Part shown: positions 60,107 through 64,000 of the stretch, in pieces
How positions within the stretch are numbered: the first letter of the stretch is position 1
How the letters are laid out: the number at the start of each line of letters is the position of its first letter
NCBI RefSeq assembly: GCF_047345145.1
Contig: NZ_JBLFER010000002.1
Location: forward strand, 496,001-560,000
DNA: 64,000 bases
From: Maribacter_C sp047345145
GTDB lineage: Bacteria; Bacteroidota; Bacteroidia; Flavobacteriales; Flavobacteriaceae
Direction of reading: 5' to 3'
The notes under the pieces: generated by a model
Seen by the model: the letters and a program-made list of their open reading frames with translations, nothing else
Database searches by the model: none
What the model was told of the DNA's origin: nothing
Program-made: the position numbers and the translations under genes

Positions 60107-61356
60107 TGGAGAAACTAAGGGCAGCAGGTTTGTTTGGTGGTGCGTTGACGACCCTTTCGGGCTCGTTGGCGAAGCGCTATAATGAATGCTTGGCTATGCT
60201 CGGGGTTACGCCCACAAAACTCAAAACCTTTTCGATTGATGGAATGGGATGGAGTCCCGAAGTAGCTGTTGAGAAGAAAGACAATTACTATTTGAATACA
60301 GGTGAGGCGAATGTCAATGCCATCATTATTTCACCGCAACAGGAAAACAAACCCGTACACATGCCGTCGCACAGTTTTGACCGCGATGTAATGGAAGCTG
60401 TTTTTGCTGCATACGGAAGGGAAATCCGTGATATTACAAAAGACTCTGCTTTGGTTTTGCATTTAGACCAAAAGATTGATGCCTTTTTCGAGCCTTTTGA
60501 TTTGTTGCGCTACGATAAAATCGAAGTCACTTTTGCACTGCTGAACGACTTGGATAAAAAGCAGATGGAGCAACAGGCTTTCATCAATTTTTTCAATCGC
60601 GATAACAATTTCATCGACCGTGATGTGCACAATCACTTGCTAAATTCCGCTAAGGAATATGGCGATTTAAGAGGGCGAAAATTGAAGTTAGAACCGATTC
60701 AATTGAAAGTAAGTTCCTTTTATACGAGAGCTTTTGGTGGTGTGTTTGTATTGAAAAATTTTGTGAAGAAAATCTTGATTTTTGAAGATGAAAAGATGTT
60801 CAAAAGTGCCATAAATGATTCCGCACATGAGGTGATGCTCTTTCATAAAGACCATGATGAACTGATGGATGCTTTAGTGAGCAATTTGGTTCTTAGAAAA
60901 GATTTCAAAGGCGCCATGCGAAGTCCGAGATATGACCGAATTAAAAAACATGTTTTTGTTGAAGAGACGAAAAAGACAGAACATCCCTTAAGTGAGATTT
61001 TAGATAGTCATTTTCTATTCAAGAAATACCTGAATAAGCTACCAAAAGAGGTTCAAAAAAGAATTTCCGGCGTAGAGTTGTATTACCAACGCTTGATAGT
61101 TGATAAGAACCTTAAGCTGCAGGAATACGTCGATGCTCATTTTGTAAAAGTGTTGCATGAACCACATCCCTCATTAAAAGAGGAAGAGGAGGAATTAGCT
61201 TGGAAATTGCTTTCCAAGATTGTCCCTAAGGACCCGGTTCATCTATTTTGGTACGATAAAGAACAGTTTTACAGGCTATATTCAGAATGGAAACCTGACT
61301 ACCAAGACTGGGTGATTGAAGAAATACTTGAAAACAACCAAAAACAGGGAATGTAA
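60106..61356 (+). CDS. Uncharacterised protein coupled to the AAA+ ATPase (DUF6638-like)
   Basis: The 416-residue soluble protein starts within the ATPase stop codon (TAATG), so the two are translationally coupled. It begins MEKLRAAGLFGGALTTLSG and continues with GMGWSPEVA and IISPQQENKPVHMPSH. From memory it may belong to the family listed as DUF6638, which I could not check. No catalytic motif is visible. A fixed-ratio partner of the ATPase is the natural inference. Confidence 0.88.
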   Translation: MEKLRAAGLFGGALTTLSGSLAKRYNECLAMLGVTPTKLKTFSIDGMGWSPEVAVEKKDNYYLNTGEANVNAIIISPQQENKPVHMPSHSFDRDVMEAVFAAYGREIRDITKDSALVLHLDQKIDAFFEPFDLLRYDKIEVTFALLNDLDKKQMEQQAFINFFNRDNNFIDRDVHNHLLNSAKEYGDLRGRKLKLEPIQLKVSSFYTRAFGGVFVLKNFVKKILIFEDEKMFKSAINDSAHEVMLFHKDHDELMDALVSNLVLRKDFKGAMRSPRYDRIKKHVFVEETKKTEHPLSEILDSHFLFKKYLNKLPKEVQKRISGVELYYQRLIVDKNLKLQEYVDAHFVKVLHEPHPSLKEEEEELAWKLLSKIVPKDPVHLFWYDKEQFYRLYSEWKPDYQDWVIEEILENNQKQGM

Positions 61357-61431
61357 CATTTCTTGCATGAGAACAACTTATAAGTAATAGCTTCCCGCTT
61401 TTCTGAGGGCAGGAACATAAAAACAAAGACC

Positions 61432-61956
61432 ATGACACTAGAAATCATTGTATTTATCGGAGCAATTTTGTTCGGAATCGTTTGGTATTGGAGAGAGTCA
61501 AAAAGCAATAAAATCTATCGTCTGGCAAATAAAATCACCCATGCAAAAGATTTACAAATGAAATCGGATAACCGAAAAGGATTTATTCACCAGCAGCCTT
61601 TTTTACTCCGCTTGGTGTGGATAACCCTTTTATTTGCAGTTGGTGCCGGAATAGTCACTTTTGTAACACCAATAAATGTATTCTTCATTCAGTATTTCGC
61701 ATCAGCTATCGTAGGAACCTTGATTGGAAGTTATATAGCATCAGCGGTAATTTTTACTCGGGATAGTACTAGTAAGGAGAATCTGGAAAAAGTATTTGAT
61801 AAAGGGAAAGACTTCGTTGAAGATTTAGTAGAAGGGGAAGAAGAAACCATCGAAGAACCCAAGGCCAAGGTCGAAGAAATTACTGATACTGAACCAGAAG
61901 TTGAGGCTAAGAAATCAGCAAGAGACCGATTCAAGGATAAAGGGATGATTAAATAG
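61432..61956 (+). CDS. Three-helix membrane protein of the AAA+ block
   Basis: The 174-residue protein has hydrophobic helices at about residues 3-20, 60-80 and 82-105 (LRLVWITLLFAVGAGIVTFV, then FFIQYFASAIVGTLIGSYIA). The C-terminal 65 residues are acidic then basic (EGEEETIEEPKAKVEEI; KKSARDRFKDKGMIK) and probably cytoplasmic. No family is recognised. It could anchor the soluble components to the membrane. Confidence 0.82.
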   Translation: MTLEIIVFIGAILFGIVWYWRESKSNKIYRLANKITHAKDLQMKSDNRKGFIHQQPFLLRLVWITLLFAVGAGIVTFVTPINVFFIQYFASAIVGTLIGSYIASAVIFTRDSTSKENLEKVFDKGKDFVEDLVEGEEETIEEPKAKVEEITDTEPEVEAKKSARDRFKDKGMIK

Positions 61957-61959
61957 GTA

Positions 61960-61990
61960 TTTGTATTAAGTAAATAGTACTTAATACAAA
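61960..61990. repeat. AT-rich perfect inverted repeat
   Basis: TTTGTATTAAGT (61960-61971) and ACTTAATACAAA (61979-61990) are perfect 12-bp arms around AAATAGT, starting four bases after the stop codon. Its words recur in the spacers at 62031-62064 and 28998-29036. Confidence 0.6.
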
Positions 61991-62030
61991 GCAATCGTAA
62001 ACTAGTTTTAGAAAATAAACGAGATAGGGG

Positions 62031-62064
62031 TACTTATTACTTTGTACTCCTTACTTAATACTCC
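62031..62064. repeat. AT-rich ACTTAATACT repeat before the last block gene
   Basis: The segment matches the sufC-sufD spacer (28998-29036) closely, including TTACTTAATACTC in both. It ends 5 bases before the ATG at 62070. Confidence 0.5.
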
Positions 62065-62069
62065 AAGAG

Positions 62070-63746
62070 ATGATTAAATCATACTATAACAAAGGAAAAA
62101 AACAAAAGCGAATCGTCATTCTAGGCGCAATCGTTCTCATTTTATTATTGTTTTTCCTTCGGGATGACTACCAGCCAGCACTCTTGTTTCTGCGAAAGTA
62201 CATTTTCATTATCCTTCTGGGAATTGGTTTTTTATGGCTAACCCTAACAAAGTTCAGAAGCGCAGCCAGCACCGGCAAACGCATTTTAATTTTAGTGGGA
62301 ATCTTTGCATTTTTTGCAACCCTATGGTTCTTCGGATGGAAGCTGAACCTCTATAACTACATGCAGACCTACAACGTCTTCAATAATCTGAATTTGGAGC
62401 AATTGGATGAACTTCCGCTGACCCAAAACGAACGGATTCAACCCTTCAATAACATCGTAACAATGGCTTACGAGTCCGTGGGAGAGACGCAAGAAGTTTC
62501 ATTACCGCAACTCGTACGTGTCGATAGTACGAACCAATGGACAATGGCCGTACAGCCTGCTAAGGAATATACATGGCAGCGTATGAATGATAATACCGAA
62601 GAGATTTTTATGGTGGAAAGTACTTCCCCTTTTCCTCGTTTTTCAAATGAGAATCGAGTTCCAGTTACTTTTTCGATTGGGGAGTCCTTGGCGTTTAGTC
62701 GTAACACCTATAATGCGGTAGTGCAACGTTTCAATTTCTTCCAATTATTTACGATGGAACCTAGTGATGTGTTCTATATGAAAAATGATGACGGTAAATG
62801 GGTGCAGGTAGTAAACCTAATTAAGTGGAAAGGTTTTTTCTTTCCCTACCCGACCTACGGCGGGGTAATGGTGGTTGATGATGGTGAACACGATACCTAC
62901 GATTATTTAGAACGTGTTACAATAGGCAAAGGGACATATATTGCTCCAGATGAGATTGAAAACCATCCCTATTTGAAAGGGCAAAATACTGTCGCAGAAA
63001 GTATTTCACAGCAACAAGCACAGTCGCTACAATTCCTAGGAGGATTCACCGACCCTTTACCTTGGAATATGAAAACTGCTGTAAAGATTCCTGAATTACC
63101 TGAAGACCAAAACCAACAGCCATATGTAACGGACTTCAATTTTGAAGGCATGAAAACCGAAGCCGTAGACGGACTCTACCATTGGTTCGGTTTAGAACCT
63201 ATAGGCGATGAACGAACCAGTTTGGCTTACAGTGTTATGATTCCCGCAGATGGTACACAGAAGTTGTATTACTATGACCATGCATCAAAAAAGGAGGGTT
63301 ATGCAGGGGTTTCCGCAATGCCTTTAAAAGTAATAGAATCAAAAAAAGAATACGATTGGTCGGTTAATAAACCAGTAGAGTTTCGTCCCTTTATAAAACA
63401 TATTGCGGGTAAGAAACGCATGTTTGTTTTAGGTACCGTTGCCGCGGTAAAAGATGATAGCAAACAGTTCGATGGTGCCGCTACCCCTGATTTAGCATTG
63501 GTCGATGCCGAATATCGCGATGTCATTTGGATAGACGCCAAACATCCTTCCCGATGGACTACAACCATTCTTGACCAACTCGGAGAAACTTGGAAAGCAT
63601 CTGAAAATCTAACCGTTGAACAACTCTATCCGAATAAAAATGATTTGGATATAAAACAGCTCCCCAAAATGGATTCAATTCCAGTGATGGAAGTTGATTC
63701 TATGGCAATGAAAGCTGTTGAGGTACTTTCGGATAGTTTGAATTAA
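62070..63746 (+). CDS. Membrane protein with large extracytoplasmic domain, last gene of the AAA+ block
   Basis: The 558-residue protein begins with a basic stretch (NKGKKQKRI) and three hydrophobic helices (about residues 13-30, 40-57 and 70-92). The remaining 460 residues are soluble and mixed alpha/beta, rich in aromatic residues, with no cysteine cluster or enzyme motif I can name. The C-terminal part lists DSMAMKAVEVLSDSLN. Topology suggests the large domain faces the periplasm. Its stop overlaps a convergent gene by four bases, so the block ends here. Confidence 0.85.
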   Translation: MIKSYYNKGKKQKRIVILGAIVLILLLFFLRDDYQPALLFLRKYIFIILLGIGFLWLTLTKFRSAASTGKRILILVGIFAFFATLWFFGWKLNLYNYMQTYNVFNNLNLEQLDELPLTQNERIQPFNNIVTMAYESVGETQEVSLPQLVRVDSTNQWTMAVQPAKEYTWQRMNDNTEEIFMVESTSPFPRFSNENRVPVTFSIGESLAFSRNTYNAVVQRFNFFQLFTMEPSDVFYMKNDDGKWVQVVNLIKWKGFFFPYPTYGGVMVVDDGEHDTYDYLERVTIGKGTYIAPDEIENHPYLKGQNTVAESISQQQAQSLQFLGGFTDPLPWNMKTAVKIPELPEDQNQQPYVTDFNFEGMKTEAVDGLYHWFGLEPIGDERTSLAYSVMIPADGTQKLYYYDHASKKEGYAGVSAMPLKVIESKKEYDWSVNKPVEFRPFIKHIAGKKRMFVLGTVAAVKDDSKQFDGAATPDLALVDAEYRDVIWIDAKHPSRWTTTILDQLGETWKASENLTVEQLYPNKNDLDIKQLPKMDSIPVMEVDSMAMKAVEVLSDSLN

Positions 63747-64000
63747 TTGTTATCAGGATAAATTATTATCGTTTCAATAATATCGGGCTCTATAGCATTT
63801 ACCGGATTCGACAAGTTGCTTATCAAGGTATTTTGCGTAGCACCTCTAATAACTAAATACATGTCTATAAGCTGTATCTTGTCAAGTTCAAGTTTTGGAT
63901 AATAAGCGAGTATTTCTTCCGGCAAATCTCCCAACACTTGAGACGACTTGTTCGTATTATATACGGTCCAATAAGTTGATTGATAACCTCCATCTGTAAG
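63743..64000 (-). CDS. Partial protein, C-terminal end, unknown function
   Basis: The frame is open from the window edge at 64000 to a stop at 63745-63743. It gives the last 85 residues of a longer protein; the codon at 63937 is a GTG inside the frame, not a start. Segments include TDGGYQSTYWTVYNTNKSSQ, EEILAYYPKLELDKIQLIDMYLVIRGA and a terminal IIETIIIYPDNN. I recognise no family. It converges on the AAA+ block. Confidence 0.65.
   Translation of the reverse strand, partial: LTDGGYQSTYWTVYNTNKSSQVLGDLPEEILAYYPKLELDKIQLIDMYLVIRGATQNTLISNLSNPVNAIEPDIIETIIIYPDNN

Noticed and set aside
1..64000. tRNA, rRNA, CRISPR array or insertion sequence
   Set aside because: No cloverleaf, rRNA core, regularly spaced identical repeats or transposase-like protein was seen anywhere in the window.

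Overview
The window looks like chromosome of a marine-type member of the Flavobacteriaceae (Bacteroidota). This rests on the low GC content, many short lipoproteins, the TTG-N19/20-TAnnTTTG promoter form, a SUF-only iron-sulfur pathway split by lipoproteins and beta-barrel proteins, a HemC-HemD fusion, and families typical of the group (DUF2480, DUF3078, DUF1460, Asp-box VPS10-like proteins, choice-of-anchor B proteins). I see no rRNA, tRNA, CRISPR array, insertion sequence or prophage. Most of the window is core metabolism and envelope genes.

Layout. Positions 1-1.4 kb hold a partial aminotransferase start, a small DNA-binding-like protein and a divergent XRE/S24 regulator. 1.4-4.9 kb is the succinate dehydrogenase operon sdhCAB on the minus strand, with a clear promoter. 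5.1-6.9 kb is an overlapping pair, a RimK-like ATP-grasp ligase and a zinc acyl-hydrolase. 7-9.5 kb is a lipoprotein divergent from a LytTR response regulator and histidine kinase. 9.7-14.5 kb has a STAS-like protein, then a ThuA protein, a GyrI-like protein and a large Asp-box beta-propeller. 14.7-25.3 kb is mixed: a glycine-zipper protein, cyclophilin, aminopeptidase P, a leucine-rich lipoprotein, BrnQ, a zinc ribbon protein, an alpha/beta hydrolase, ThiL and two beta-propeller lipoproteins. 25.5-36.5 kb is the SUF locus (sufA-B-C-D-S-E and a SufT-like gene) with four unrelated secreted or envelope genes between its members.

36.5-37.5 kb is a gene-free kilobase made of three related units with strong intrinsic terminators. 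Each unit carries TGTGA-type direct repeats 21 bp apart. The same 21-bp arrangement lies in front of the LytTR response regulator 30 kb away, so the units may be tandem small-RNA genes or operators under that regulator. This is one of the two most interesting signals here.

37.5-53 kb, mostly minus strand, has HflX, a phosphatase-like nuclease, FKBP, an exonuclease, Ogt, a CNNM/CBS protein, a serine hydrolase and a heme cluster (hemB, hemF, hemE, hemCD, hemA) interleaved with small membrane, lipoprotein and lysine-rich genes. An AraC-type regulator is divergent from hemA and has a perfect 13-bp-arm palindrome at its start. 54-55.4 kb has a VOC protein and a DUF1460 amidase-like protein.

55.5-63.7 kb is a co-directional six-gene block: a long coiled-coil protein, an uncharacterised protein, an AAA+ ATPase with an Asp-Asp Walker B, an uncharacterised protein joined to it by a one-base overlap, and two membrane proteins, one with a large extracytoplasmic domain. 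I cannot assign it to a described machine, and it is the best candidate for an undescribed multi-gene system. The window ends inside a minus-strand gene of unknown function.
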